From contig NZ_LT707006.1 in NCBI RefSeq assembly GCF_900155865.1, forward strand, positions 3,264,577 to 3,328,576: DNA of 64,000 nucleotides. Direction: 5' to 3'. The position numbers were made by a program, and so were the translations under genes. A model generated the notes under the pieces. That model made no database searches. It saw only the letters and a program-made list of their open reading frames with translations, and was not told the origin of the DNA. The DNA comes from Bacteroides bouchesdurhonensis (GTDB taxonomy: Bacteria > Bacteroidota > Bacteroidia > Bacteroidales > Bacteroidaceae). Positions 45,885 to 55,499 of this stretch are shown here, in pieces. Numbering within the stretch: position 1 is the stretch's first letter; every line of letters starts with the position of its first letter.

Positions 45885-47516
45885 CTACTTTATAATATCA
45901 GCTAATTTCACAGTCTGAAACGTCATATGTGCCACACTACTTTCATACAAAATTCCAATTGTTTCTTTATCCACCATAGTCAAACAGGTATATCCCCACC
46001 CTTCAGCTTCGTCCAACAATAATTGATGTTCCGGAAGCCAGGTAAGTCCTCCATCCAAACTTGCTTTAATCGTTATATGATTCCTGCCCTTTGTGGTATT
46101 GGGGTTAGAAAAAAGAAGGATATCTTTATTTAGTATATTATCTTTAGCACTGACGTGAATGATACTTGCCATACACACTGGTTCTTGCAATGCTTTACGG
46201 GAAGAGGGATGTTCTTCCCAGGTTTTACCTAAATCTTTGGTTATAGCAACGGCTCTGCTTCCTCCACGATTATCACGCATATTCAGCATCAGTACTCCCG
46301 GTTCTACTTCAACAACTTGTGCCTCAGTTGTATTCGTTCGTGCAAGATTGTGCATTTTCCATGTATTTCCCCGATCTTTACTATACATAATGCCAGCATT
46401 TGGAATACGGGTAGAATCTATAAATTGAGTTGGAAACACTAATGTTCCGTCACTCATTGTAATACCTCGTCCCGGTCCCTGAAGTAAGAAATACCAGGAA
46501 GGATCTTTCACCTGGTCTGTTATGTTTATAGGCTTGGACCAGGTTTTACCATCATCCGTACTTTTTGCCATCACTAATTGTGCTGTATGATTCAAATCCA
46601 TACCCGGATGCGAGCTCCACCATGCACGTTGGTTTCCCATTCCATGGGTCCATGCAGCAACTATCCATACGGTATTTGTTTTAGTATCTACCAAAATAGA
46701 GGGGTCCCCTACTCCATTTTGTGCAGCCGGTAGTCCACCAAATTCACCAAACGACAGAGGAAGGCGCATTTTCTCCCATGTCTTTCCTCCATCCGTACTA
46801 CGACTCAAACCTATATCTACATATTCCTGCAAATCTACACTACTATTATACCGAACATCATATACGCCTAATAATGTCCCTTTATTTGTGGTAACTAGTC
46901 CTGGAATACGGAAAGATGCAGAGTTGTCATCACCAGCGTGACGCACTCCGACTCCCATGCGATGAATAACATCCCTTGGTGAAACTGATTGACAGATAAT
47001 AGTCTTATCATCTACCTTAATAGACTTTAATGCTGAACTTATTTTTGTCTGTAAAGAAGTACTAGGTTTCATCTGTAAACTAATCCAAAAGAAATTTACA
47101 CCGGGAAACAACTGATAATTACTTCTTAATGTAACCTTACCAGAGGGGTGCAACACCTCCGCACATTTTATTGAATAAGAAGGAATAGCCGCCAAGGTAT
47201 TCCCCGGACGATGACTGGAAATATATTCAACAGGAGCAAATCTTTTCTTATCTCTATCCTGTAAAGCCTCTGTTCCTCCATAATAAAGTTTGATTGCCTG
47301 AATATCTGATACATTTGTACTTTTACTTAAGTCTAAGACTACTTCATTCAATATCTTACTCTCTTTAGCATCCAAACGAAGATAAAACAACACATTATCT
47401 TGTCGTTCAATCAAAATAGGGATCTGTGTTTCACGTACATAAACTGTATCCGAAGCCTTTAGAGAAAAGGCAAATCCTAATAAAATCAGGAAAAGTAAAC
47501 AACGACTTGTTTTCAT
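45885..47516 (-). CDS. nanH: GH33 exo-alpha-sialidase (neuraminidase), exported
   Basis: A 543-residue sialidase that releases terminal sialic acid from host glycans. The signal peptide (1-21) is followed by an N-terminal beta-domain. The catalytic propeller has the Arg motif FRIP (Arg203) and four or more Asp boxes (SxDxGxTW type): about 240-247, 318-325, 378-385, 425-432 and one near the end (SLDGGLTW). EVEPG and WGYTCLTMV hold candidate Glu and Tyr catalytic residues. It is the first gene of the exoglycosidase cluster, with a -7-like element 33 bases before its ATG. Strong identification. Confidence 0.95.
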   Translation of the reverse strand: MKTSRCLLFLILLGFAFSLKASDTVYVRETQIPILIERQDNVLFYLRLDAKESKILNEVVLDLSKSTNVSDIQAIKLYYGGTEALQDRDKKRFAPVEYISSHRPGNTLAAIPSYSIKCAEVLHPSGKVTLRSNYQLFPGVNFFWISLQMKPSTSLQTKISSALKSIKVDDKTIICQSVSPRDVIHRMGVGVRHAGDDNSASFRIPGLVTTNKGTLLGVYDVRYNSSVDLQEYVDIGLSRSTDGGKTWEKMRLPLSFGEFGGLPAAQNGVGDPSILVDTKTNTVWIVAAWTHGMGNQRAWWSSHPGMDLNHTAQLVMAKSTDDGKTWSKPINITDQVKDPSWYFLLQGPGRGITMSDGTLVFPTQFIDSTRIPNAGIMYSKDRGNTWKMHNLARTNTTEAQVVEVEPGVLMLNMRDNRGGSRAVAITKDLGKTWEEHPSSRKALQEPVCMASIIHVSAKDNILNKDILLFSNPNTTKGRNHITIKASLDGGLTWLPEHQLLLDEAEGWGYTCLTMVDKETIGILYESSVAHMTFQTVKLADIIK

Positions 47517-47548
47517 AAATTGGGGGTATTAATTAATTATCAACGGCG

Positions 47549-47556
47549 TAAAGATA
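47549..47556 (-). promoter_or_regulatory. -7-like element before the sialidase gene
   Basis: Minus-strand TATCTTTA is followed by CGCCGTTGA, nearly the same as at 43584-43568. One base off the TAnnTTTG consensus. Start codon 33 bases downstream. Confidence 0.5.
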
Positions 47557-47607
47557 CAACTTTTTGAACATTTTTTAAACAAAAAACAATAACTCTTTCA
47601 TTTTTTA

Positions 47608-48115
47608 CCAAGTTCTCGTAGGACTAGTCAATACCCTTACCACCGTCCTCGCCCTAGTCATCATCGACCAAGTAGGTCGCAAAAACCTAGTCTACTACGG
47701 AGTTTCCGGCATGATCCTCTCCCTGCTCCTGATCGGTCTCTATTTCCTTTATGGTGAAACTTTGGGAGTCTCCAGCCTCTTCCTGCTGGTCTTCTTCTTG
47801 TTCTACGTATTCTGCTGCGCCGTCTCCATCTGCGCCGTAGTCTTCGTGCTCCTCTCGGAGATGTACCCCACCAAAGTACGCGGACTCGCCATGTCCATAG
47901 CCGGCTTCGCCCTGTGGATCGGAACGTACCTGATCGGACAGCTCACCCCCTGGATGCTCCAAAACCTGACCCCCGCCGGAACATTCTTCCTGTTCGCCAT
48001 CATGTGCGTACCCTATATGCTCATTGTCTGGAGACTCGTGCCGGAAACCACCGGCAAGTCCCTGGAAGAAATCGAGAGATACTGGACCCGTTCGGGACAG
48101 TCAGACAGACCTTAA
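47608..48115 (+). pseudogene. 5'-truncated MFS sugar transporter (NanT-like tail)
   Basis: The frame encodes the C-terminal third, about 165 residues, of a major facilitator sugar porter. Motifs are DQVGRK after the first visible helix (the MFS loop motif in its second half), LSEMYPTKVRG, and the ending PETTGKSLEEIERYW, which is typical of XylE/NanT-like porters. About five to six membrane helices remain. The first helices and any start are missing. The homology begins near 47608 in an A/T-rich junction with the sialidase promoter region. The ATG at 47711 is internal to a helix. The tail is followed 21 bases later by an AGE epimerase gene, an arrangement like the Bacteroides nan genes. It is not functional as a transporter. 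Confidence 0.85.
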
Positions 48116-48136
48116 TCATTTAACAGTAAAAGATAT

Positions 48137-49342
48137 ATGGATTTTAAGAAACTAGCAAATCAATACAGGGACGAACTGCTCGATCATGTTCTTCCCTTCT
48201 GGCTCAGCCACTCCCAAGACCTGGAATATGGCGGTTACTTCACCTGCCTGGACCGTAAAGGGAACGTATTCGACACCGACAAGTTCATCTGGCTCCAAGG
48301 CCGTCAAGTCTGGATGTTCTCAATGCTCTACAACAAAGTAGAAAAGCGTCAGGAATGGTTGGACTGCGCCATCCAGGGTGGTGAATTCTTAAAGAAATAC
48401 GGACATGACGGTCATTATAACTGGTACTTTTCGCTCGACCGTTCGGGTAGCCCGTTGGTAGAACCATACAATATCTTCTCGTATACCTTCGCCACCATGG
48501 CCTTCGGGCAATTGAGTCTGGGCACAGGCAACCCAGAGTATGCGGAAATAGCGAAGAAGACCTTTGAAATCATCCTCTCCAAAGTCGATAATCCGAAAGG
48601 GAAATGGAACAAACTCCATCCGGGCACCCGTAATCTGAAGAACTTCGCCCTGCCGATGATTCTCTGTAACCTGGCTTTGGAAATTGAACATTTATTGGAT
48701 GAAGAGTACCTTGAGCAAACCATGGAAACGTGTATCCATGAAGTAATGGACGTATTCTACCGTCCGGAACTGGGAGGCATTATTGTTGAGAATGTAAACG
48801 CGGACGGTAGTCTTGCCGACTGTTTCGAAGGTCGCCAGATCACCCCCGGGCATGCGATTGAAGCCATGTGGTTCATCATGGATCTGGGCAAACGCCTGAA
48901 CCGTCCCGAATTGATCGAAAAGGCGAAGAATGTGACTCTTACCATGCTCGGTTACGGTTGGGATAAGGAATATGGTGGCATCTACTACTTCATGGACCGT
49001 AATGGCTGTCCCCCCCAGCAGCTGGAATGGGACCAGAAACTTTGGTGGGTGCATATCGAAACGCTGATCTCGCTTTTAAAGGGGTATCAATTGACCGGAG
49101 ATGAGGCGTGTCTAGCATGGTTTGAGAAAGTGCACGATTATACGTGGGGGCATTTCAAGGATGCTCAATATCCCGAATGGTTTGGATATCTGGATCGCAG
49201 AGGGGAAGTATTGTTGCCATTGAAGGGGGGAAAGTGGAAAGGATGTTTTCATGTGCCAAGGGGATTATACCAGTGCTGGAAAATAGTAGAAAGTTTGAAT
49301 AAAGAAGAAGTCATAAAAACCTATATAACTCTTGAACAATGA
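48137..49342 (+). CDS. nanE: N-acylglucosamine 2-epimerase (AGE family), NanE-like
   Basis: A 401-residue cytoplasmic (alpha/alpha)6-barrel epimerase. AGE-family residues are visible in LQGRQVWMFSMLY (near 55), TPGHAIEAMWF (near 240), LWWVHIETL (near 300) and GCFHVPRGLYQCW (near 380). In B. fragilis the AGE-type NanE interconverts ManNAc and GlcNAc in sialic acid catabolism. The decayed transporter tail upstream supports this role. The alternative is cellobiose or mannobiose 2-epimerase. Most of the gene has higher G+C and different codon use from its neighbours, as does the transporter tail, suggesting joint acquisition. Its stop overlaps the next start (ATGA), so it is now translationally tied to the PUL downstream. 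Confidence 0.82.
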   Translation: MDFKKLANQYRDELLDHVLPFWLSHSQDLEYGGYFTCLDRKGNVFDTDKFIWLQGRQVWMFSMLYNKVEKRQEWLDCAIQGGEFLKKYGHDGHYNWYFSLDRSGSPLVEPYNIFSYTFATMAFGQLSLGTGNPEYAEIAKKTFEIILSKVDNPKGKWNKLHPGTRNLKNFALPMILCNLALEIEHLLDEEYLEQTMETCIHEVMDVFYRPELGGIIVENVNADGSLADCFEGRQITPGHAIEAMWFIMDLGKRLNRPELIEKAKNVTLTMLGYGWDKEYGGIYYFMDRNGCPPQQLEWDQKLWWVHIETLISLLKGYQLTGDEACLAWFEKVHDYTWGHFKDAQYPEWFGYLDRRGEVLLPLKGGKWKGCFHVPRGLYQCWKIVESLNKEEVIKTYITLEQ

Positions 49343-50586
49343 TGAACAAATACATTATAGCATTTTTTATATTATTCTTTACTACAAATTATTCATTTGC
49401 AAAAACGTTCAGTAAAGAAAAACCAAAATATCTTTGGTTTGACGCAGAAGCCAACTTTAAACGTTTTGCTTCCAAAGACTCCATCTCTTATTATTTAGAA
49501 AAAGCAAAGTCTGTAGGATTCAATCAGGTAGTAGTAGATGTAAAACCAATCTATGGAGAAGTTTTATACAAAAGCAAAATTCTTCCTCCACTTACCACTG
49601 TCAAGGGTAAAGTCGTTCACAGAGATTGGGATTACCTGCAATATTTTATAGATGAAGCTCATCGTCTTGGATTGAAAGTAACCGTTTCTACAGCCATGTT
49701 TACTGCAGGACATCCCGGAACAAGTGAGGGATTGGTTTACGAAGATAAACGCTGGAATGGAAAAACATGTTTGGAATATCTTCCCAATGGGCAAATGCTT
49801 GATATCAGAGATGACAAACAAAAAGTGGGTGCTTTTTTGAATCCTGCACGCAAAGACGTCCGTAAATACGCTTTAAGTATCGTTAGAGAAATAGTGAAGA
49901 ATTATGATGTGGACGCTTACGCATTGGACTATTGCAGATATCCGGCCGATAACAGCGACTTTTCTAAAGAGACTCACAAAGCGTTTGAACGATATTTAGG
50001 CAAAAAGGTGAAGAATTTCCCCCAAGACGTATATACATGGAATGCAGATGGAACAAAGACTCCCGGTATCTACTACAAAGAATGGTGGGCATTCCGTTCT
50101 CATGTAATATCCAGTTTTGTCAAAGAAGTACGTGATAATATTCATGCTATTAACAACAAAATAAAACTGGAATATTGGGCCGCTTCCTGGATTCATGCGA
50201 TTTATGGACAAGGACAGAACTGGGCAAGCCCGAAATCTGATTTTTCACTCAATTATCCTTGGGGATCAGAGGCCTACAATGAGACTGGTTTTGCTCCATA
50301 TCTCGACACGTTCCTATGTGGAACCTATTTAGAAAGAATTTATGGAATGGATGATCCTGAGTCTATAGAATATGGGATAGCTCGTGCACAAAAGTTAATT
50401 GGTGATGACTGTAGTGTATTTGGAACCATTTATGCCTTAAATCATAAAACAAATATAGCTGACGCAGTCAGCATCTGTCTCGAAAAATCAGCAGGTTTAA
50501 TGGTTTTTGATATCGTACAAGTAATAGAAATGGACTTGTGGGATGGAATAAAGGAAGGCATTGAACGTGCTGAAACACAACAATAA
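49339..50586 (+). CDS. GHL10/alpha-amylase-like exported hydrolase (first paralogue)
   Basis: This 415-residue protein has a signal peptide (1-21). It resembles the glycosyl-hydrolase-like GHL10 type of TIM barrels, often annotated as an alpha-amylase family protein. Shared marks are LWFDAEANFKRFA, GFNQVVVDVKP, the active-site-like ALDYCRYP, KLEYWAASW, and DAVSICLEKSAGLMVFDI near the end. It is paralogous to the lipoprotein encoded at 57607. The absence of a lipobox here suggests a periplasmic location. The start overlaps the epimerase stop by four bases. The substrate is unknown; the family has few characterised members. It sits just before the PUL 2 susC gene. Confidence 0.65.
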   Translation: MMNKYIIAFFILFFTTNYSFAKTFSKEKPKYLWFDAEANFKRFASKDSISYYLEKAKSVGFNQVVVDVKPIYGEVLYKSKILPPLTTVKGKVVHRDWDYLQYFIDEAHRLGLKVTVSTAMFTAGHPGTSEGLVYEDKRWNGKTCLEYLPNGQMLDIRDDKQKVGAFLNPARKDVRKYALSIVREIVKNYDVDAYALDYCRYPADNSDFSKETHKAFERYLGKKVKNFPQDVYTWNADGTKTPGIYYKEWWAFRSHVISSFVKEVRDNIHAINNKIKLEYWAASWIHAIYGQGQNWASPKSDFSLNYPWGSEAYNETGFAPYLDTFLCGTYLERIYGMDDPESIEYGIARAQKLIGDDCSVFGTIYALNHKTNIADAVSICLEKSAGLMVFDIVQVIEMDLWDGIKEGIERAETQQ

Positions 50587-50639
50587 AGAAAGACAAATGA
50601 AATAAATTACTTTTTGTTTTATTAATACTAATATTTAAT

Positions 50640-53600
50640 ATGAAAAAACAAGTCAAATGGAGTATAAGGCTTTTAGCCTTATTGATCTGTTCATTTTCAG
50701 CTTTAGGCATTCAGGCACAGAATACTATAAATGTGAAAGGAACAGTGTATGACTCTAACAAAGAACCGTTAATCGGTGCTAATGTTAGCCAAAAGGGGAA
50801 CTCGTCCAATGGTACTATTACCAACATTGACGGACAGTTTATTTTGAATGTTTCAGATCCGAATTCAACACTGGTATTCTCGTTTATCGGATACCAAACC
50901 CAAGAAGTCGCATTACAAGGTCGTTCAGAGATCAGAGTTACCTTAATTGAAGATTCCAAAGCATTGGACGAAGTCGTAGTCGTAGGATATGGTACTCAAA
51001 AGAGAGGACATCTGACGGGATCCGTTTCATCAGTAAGTGCAAAGGAACTGCTAAAAGCTCCGATGCAAAATGTATCCAACTTACTTACTGGTAAGGTTTC
51101 CGGATTGACCAGTATCCAATCCTCCGGTAAACCCGGTGCAGATGGAACTGCTCTTTATGTACGCGGTATGAATGCGTTTAGTGATAACGCTCCGATGGTG
51201 ATTGTAGATGGTGTACCTCGTCCGATTGACTATGTGAATCCAAATGATATCGAGAGTATTTCTGTTTTAAAAGACGCTTCGGCTGCTATTTATGGTGTGC
51301 AGGGCGCAAACGGAGTTATCCTGATCACCACCAAATCCGGTGGCGATGGACCAGCAAAAATTGCCTATGACGCATCATTCACCATGACTCAGAACACTGC
51401 AATGCCAGAGTTTTTAAATGCCAGAGAGTACATGTACTGGCATAACAAGGCTCGTGAAATGGATGGGCTTACTCCGCTTTGGACAGCAGATATTCAAAAC
51501 AAAGTATTAAGTAACGATCCTAATAGTATTTGGGGTGAAACAGATTGGCTGGATAAAATATTCAGAACCGGCCTTACTCAGCAACATAATGTTTCAGCAT
51601 CCGGAGGTACCGAAAAAACAAAGTATTTTGCCAGCCTTGGTTATATGGATCAGGAAGGTACTTTAAAGAATACGAGCTTTACTCGTTATAATATACGTGC
51701 AAATTTAGATATTCAGGTAGCTAAAAACCTTAAATTCACAACGAATATCTCCGGGTATCGCTTAGATAGAGATTGGCCAGGTACTGCAATGGGTAACCAG
51801 GCAGAATTTGACCCGGTCAGACAAGCTATTAACTCTGTACCAGTCATTAAATCAGAATATAATGGATTGCCTACTGCATGGATGGGTGGCAGTTATTATG
51901 TTAATGGTTATGCAGCTTTGACGGAATCAGGATATAAACGTCAAACTCGTTGGGTATTAGATTCCAATTATAAACTGGAATATGATTTCTCCGGTTTGAC
52001 TAACGTATTGAAAGGATTGAAAGCCTCCGTATTTGCTGCCTATAATTACAGTAACTCCGCAGATTCCGGCTATGACCGTTACTATCAAGTGCATTATATA
52101 AATAAAACATTTGACGAAGGAGTCGCCGGTGCCAGTGGTTTCACTGAAGGAGGAGGATATACCAAATCAGCATCTTGGGGAGACACTTGGTTATTCCGTC
52201 CACAGATAGATTATTCCCGTGATTTTGACAAACATCATATCAGTGCGCTGTTCTTTTATGAAGCACAAAAGAATCACACCAATACAATGACCGGAACAAA
52301 ATTGGGCTATTATAGTGATGATCCGGTTGATCTGACTTTGGGTACTACTTTTCCCGAAACTCCGGTAAGTGGTTCGCATTCATATACAGGACAAGCTTCA
52401 TATGCAGGTCGTCTGAATTATGCATATAATCAAAAGTATCTGGCTGAGTTTGCTTTCCGTTATGACGGATCATATGTATTTGCTCCGGAAAACCGTTGGG
52501 GATTTTTTCCTTCAGTTTCTGTTGGTTGGATTATGTCTGAGGAAAATTTCTTCAAGAAGGCTCTTCCTTTTATAGATTTCTTCAAAGTCCGCGCAAGCTA
52601 TGGTGAATCCGGTAATGATAATGTAACTCCCTATTTGTATAACTCCACGTTTGCAGTAGCCAATAATAGTATGGTTTTAGGAAATAGTGCTATAGCACAG
52701 TTCTACTCTAAGAATCCGTATATCTATCGTAATTTAACATGGTCTACCACTAAAAGTTATAATTTAGGTATAGATTTCAATCTTCTGAATCAGAAATTAG
52801 CTGTAGAATTTGATGTATTCTATCAATTGACCGAAGACATTCTGGAAAGCAAAAGTGGTAGCTATCCTACTTCATTGGGAGGTTATTATCCAAGCTATCA
52901 GAATTCAGGAAAGGTAGATAACAGAGGTTTCGAACTTACTTTAAGACATAATAACCGTATCAATAAGGACTGGAATTATAAATTGACAGGAAATTTCTCC
53001 TTTGCCCGCAATCGCGTTTTGGAGAAAGCAGTAACAGACAATTATCCTAACTATCGTGGTGTATTGGGACAATCAATGAACGCACGTTATGGCTATCAGG
53101 CGCTAGGATTATTCCAGAGCAAGGAAGAGTTGGAAAACTATCCGGCAGCACCATCCGGAACAATTAATCTAGGTGACTTAAAATATCGTGATGTAAATGG
53201 TGACGGTATTATTAATCAGCAATATGACTACGTGAAAATAGGTTATGGTGGTGTACCGGAAATCAATTTCTCATTGAATATGGAATTAAACTACAAAAAC
53301 TTCTACATGAATATGCTTTGGCAAGGAGTAACACATTGTGATTATGAGTTGTCAGGAGTATATGATACGGGAGTAACAGCCGCTACATCCTACACTAGTC
53401 CGTTTGGTACAGGTGGTAACTCACCTTCTTACCTCATCGAAGGTGCGTGGACTCCGGAGAATACCAATGCCAAATATCCTCGTCTGACAACTATTCCTAA
53501 TGGAAACAATGCCTGGCGTTCATCGTGGTGGGTTGTCAATGGTGAATATTTACGATTGAAGAATATGAATATTGGATATTATTTACCCGATTACTTATTG

Positions 53601-53759
53601 AAAAAGACTCCATTTACTCGTGTAAACATATACTTGGCAGGTACTAACTTGCTTACATTGAGTCATTTCAAGTACGTCGATCCTGAAAGCCCGTCAGTAA
53701 GTAACGGATATTACCCGCAACAGAGGACTTTTAGTTTAGGGCTTAATGTAACTTTCTAA
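50640..53759 (+). CDS. SusC/RagA-family TonB-dependent glycan importer
   Basis: This is a full-length SusC-type outer-membrane transporter of 1039 residues. It has a signal peptide (ending IQAQ, about 29) and the carboxypeptidase-regulatory-like domain (NVKGTVYDSNKEPLIGANV through FIGYQTQEV). Next come a TonB-box-like LDEVVVVGYGTQ, the plug (VSNLLTGKVSGL, APMVIVDGVPRP) and a 22-strand-type barrel ending LGLNVTF. It forms a complex with the SusD protein encoded 18 bases downstream. Just upstream, TACTTTTTG resembles a -7 element with one extra base. The imported glycan is unknown. Confidence 0.95.
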   Translation: MKKQVKWSIRLLALLICSFSALGIQAQNTINVKGTVYDSNKEPLIGANVSQKGNSSNGTITNIDGQFILNVSDPNSTLVFSFIGYQTQEVALQGRSEIRVTLIEDSKALDEVVVVGYGTQKRGHLTGSVSSVSAKELLKAPMQNVSNLLTGKVSGLTSIQSSGKPGADGTALYVRGMNAFSDNAPMVIVDGVPRPIDYVNPNDIESISVLKDASAAIYGVQGANGVILITTKSGGDGPAKIAYDASFTMTQNTAMPEFLNAREYMYWHNKAREMDGLTPLWTADIQNKVLSNDPNSIWGETDWLDKIFRTGLTQQHNVSASGGTEKTKYFASLGYMDQEGTLKNTSFTRYNIRANLDIQVAKNLKFTTNISGYRLDRDWPGTAMGNQAEFDPVRQAINSVPVIKSEYNGLPTAWMGGSYYVNGYAALTESGYKRQTRWVLDSNYKLEYDFSGLTNVLKGLKASVFAAYNYSNSADSGYDRYYQVHYINKTFDEGVAGASGFTEGGGYTKSASWGDTWLFRPQIDYSRDFDKHHISALFFYEAQKNHTNTMTGTKLGYYSDDPVDLTLGTTFPETPVSGSHSYTGQASYAGRLNYAYNQKYLAEFAFRYDGSYVFAPENRWGFFPSVSVGWIMSEENFFKKALPFIDFFKVRASYGESGNDNVTPYLYNSTFAVANNSMVLGNSAIAQFYSKNPYIYRNLTWSTTKSYNLGIDFNLLNQKLAVEFDVFYQLTEDILESKSGSYPTSLGGYYPSYQNSGKVDNRGFELTLRHNNRINKDWNYKLTGNFSFARNRVLEKAVTDNYPNYRGVLGQSMNARYGYQALGLFQSKEELENYPAAPSGTINLGDLKYRDVNGDGIINQQYDYVKIGYGGVPEINFSLNMELNYKNFYMNMLWQGVTHCDYELSGVYDTGVTAATSYTSPFGTGGNSPSYLIEGAWTPENTNAKYPRLTTIPNGNNAWRSSWWVVNGEYLRLKNMNIGYYLPDYLLKKTPFTRVNIYLAGTNLLTLSHFKYVDPESPSVSNGYYPQQRTFSLGLNVTF

Positions 53760-53777
53760 CGTAAGGAGGAGATAAAA

Positions 53778-55472
53778 ATGAAAAAAAGAACACTTAAAAC
53801 TTTAATAGGTGCTGTAGCTCTTAGTTTAGGAATAGCTTCATGTGATGTATTGGACCTGAATGACACAACTGTGTTGTCCGACTTGGCTGTTTGGAATACA
53901 GAGAGTGCCGCAGAAATGTATATTACCGCTGCATACAAAACGTTTACCGATGTTTCTCAAGTAGCAAACAGTCGTTCGGTATTCTATGACAGCTACTCTG
54001 ATTTAATGAAATCTACTGCATGGGACCAGTATAACCATCATTATAACAAGGCTTTATTACAAACCAATGCTTTTACAACAGGTAGTGCGGGAGCATTCGA
54101 ATGTTGGAGTGATGTGTACGAACGTATTCGTCGTGCCAATGTATTATTAGATGAAATCACTCGATATGGCGCACCTAAATATGGTGAAGACTGGTGTGAT
54201 ATCCGTCGTGCGGAAGTACGTCTCTGTCGCGCCTTCTCATACTACCGTCTGATTCGTGTATATGGTGGTATAGTACTCCGTACAGAGACTTCGGGTACTA
54301 ATGGCGTGGATGATGGTTCTTATGAAGCTGATATCCATCGTAAACGTTTAACCGAAGCTGAAAGTTGGGACTATGTAATCAATGAATTATTATGGGCCGG
54401 TAAGCATTTGCCCAAAGAATGGGATTCTTCATGGACCGGACGAGCTACACAGAAAACTGCGTATGGGCTTGTTTCACGCATAGCCCTCTTTGCCGGACAA
54501 TGGCAAGTGGCAATCGACGCTGCAGAAGAAGTAAAAAGACAAGGCGGTGATTTGGTTGATGATTATGCAAAATTATTTCAGGTAGACGGCGGACAAGACA
54601 ATTCTAAAGAAATATTATTCGCTCTGTATTACCAGAAAGGAAGTGTCACACATAATTACGATCGCTACAATCGTCCGTTTGGTGATAATGCTGTTTACAC
54701 CACTCAAGTGTATGCAGAACATGTGCCGACAGCTGAACTGGCTGACCTTTATGAATTTAAAGACGGCACAACTTTCGACTGGAATACCTATGCAGAAAAC
54801 CATGCAGATCCGTATACAGATCGTGAACCACGTTTCCATGCAACTATTATGTACAATGGTTGCGATTGGGAAGGCAGAACTATCCAAACATATGTTGATG
54901 GAACTGACGGATTCAGTGCATTCACGCAAAGCGGTTCTACTAACGGACATACCTGTACAGGATATTATTTGCGTAAATATCTACAAGAAAATAATACCAC
55001 TTTTGTCAATGACCATAGCTGGCAATACGATGCAGTTCTCCGCTATGCAGAAGTTCTATTAAACAAAGCAGAAGCTTATGCGCAATTGGATTATAACAAA
55101 TATAAAACAGAAGCTCTCGGTGCATTGAATGAAGTTAGAAACCGGGTTGGATTATTGGATAAAACAACCACGGACGCTCCTGATAAAGATTCATTTATGG
55201 CATTATTACGCAAAGAGCGTTGCGTAGAATTAGCTGGCGAAGGTTTCCGTTATTGGGATTTACGTCGTTGGAAACTGGCAGAAAATGTGATTAACGGGAA
55301 AAATGCGCATGGTGTAAAAATCAAAAAATCGGCAGATGACACTTTCACTTATGAGAAAGTAGAATGTGATGGGGGAACTCCTCGCGTCTTCCTTGAGAAA
55401 TATTATTATTTCTCTTTGCCTACTGCGGAAACTGCTAACAATAAACTATGCGAGAACAATCCTTATTGGTAA
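53778..55472 (+). CDS. SusD/RagB-family surface glycan-binding lipoprotein
   Basis: A 564-residue SusD-like lipoprotein with lipobox IASC (Cys about 22). The helical fold is marked by EVRLCRAFSYYRLIRVYGG, a late ADE-type block AVLRYAEVLLNKAEAYAQ, and LAGEGFRYWDLRRWK at the C-terminus. It pairs with the SusC protein. The start has an unusually strong Shine-Dalgarno for Bacteroides (AAGGAGG, 10 bases before the ATG), fixing the start. It should cap the SusC pore and bind the target glycan. Confidence 0.95.
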   Translation: MKKRTLKTLIGAVALSLGIASCDVLDLNDTTVLSDLAVWNTESAAEMYITAAYKTFTDVSQVANSRSVFYDSYSDLMKSTAWDQYNHHYNKALLQTNAFTTGSAGAFECWSDVYERIRRANVLLDEITRYGAPKYGEDWCDIRRAEVRLCRAFSYYRLIRVYGGIVLRTETSGTNGVDDGSYEADIHRKRLTEAESWDYVINELLWAGKHLPKEWDSSWTGRATQKTAYGLVSRIALFAGQWQVAIDAAEEVKRQGGDLVDDYAKLFQVDGGQDNSKEILFALYYQKGSVTHNYDRYNRPFGDNAVYTTQVYAEHVPTAELADLYEFKDGTTFDWNTYAENHADPYTDREPRFHATIMYNGCDWEGRTIQTYVDGTDGFSAFTQSGSTNGHTCTGYYLRKYLQENNTTFVNDHSWQYDAVLRYAEVLLNKAEAYAQLDYNKYKTEALGALNEVRNRVGLLDKTTTDAPDKDSFMALLRKERCVELAGEGFRYWDLRRWKLAENVINGKNAHGVKIKKSADDTFTYEKVECDGGTPRVFLEKYYYFSLPTAETANNKLCENNPYW

Positions 55473-55499
55473 TTAATAAAAGACTAAAAGATATTCGAT

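Noticed and set aside
47687..48003. Minus-strand frames opposite the NanT-like tail, one very acidic
   Set aside because: They mirror the transporter remnant, whose helices and family motifs are clear on the plus strand; high G+C opens shadow frames.
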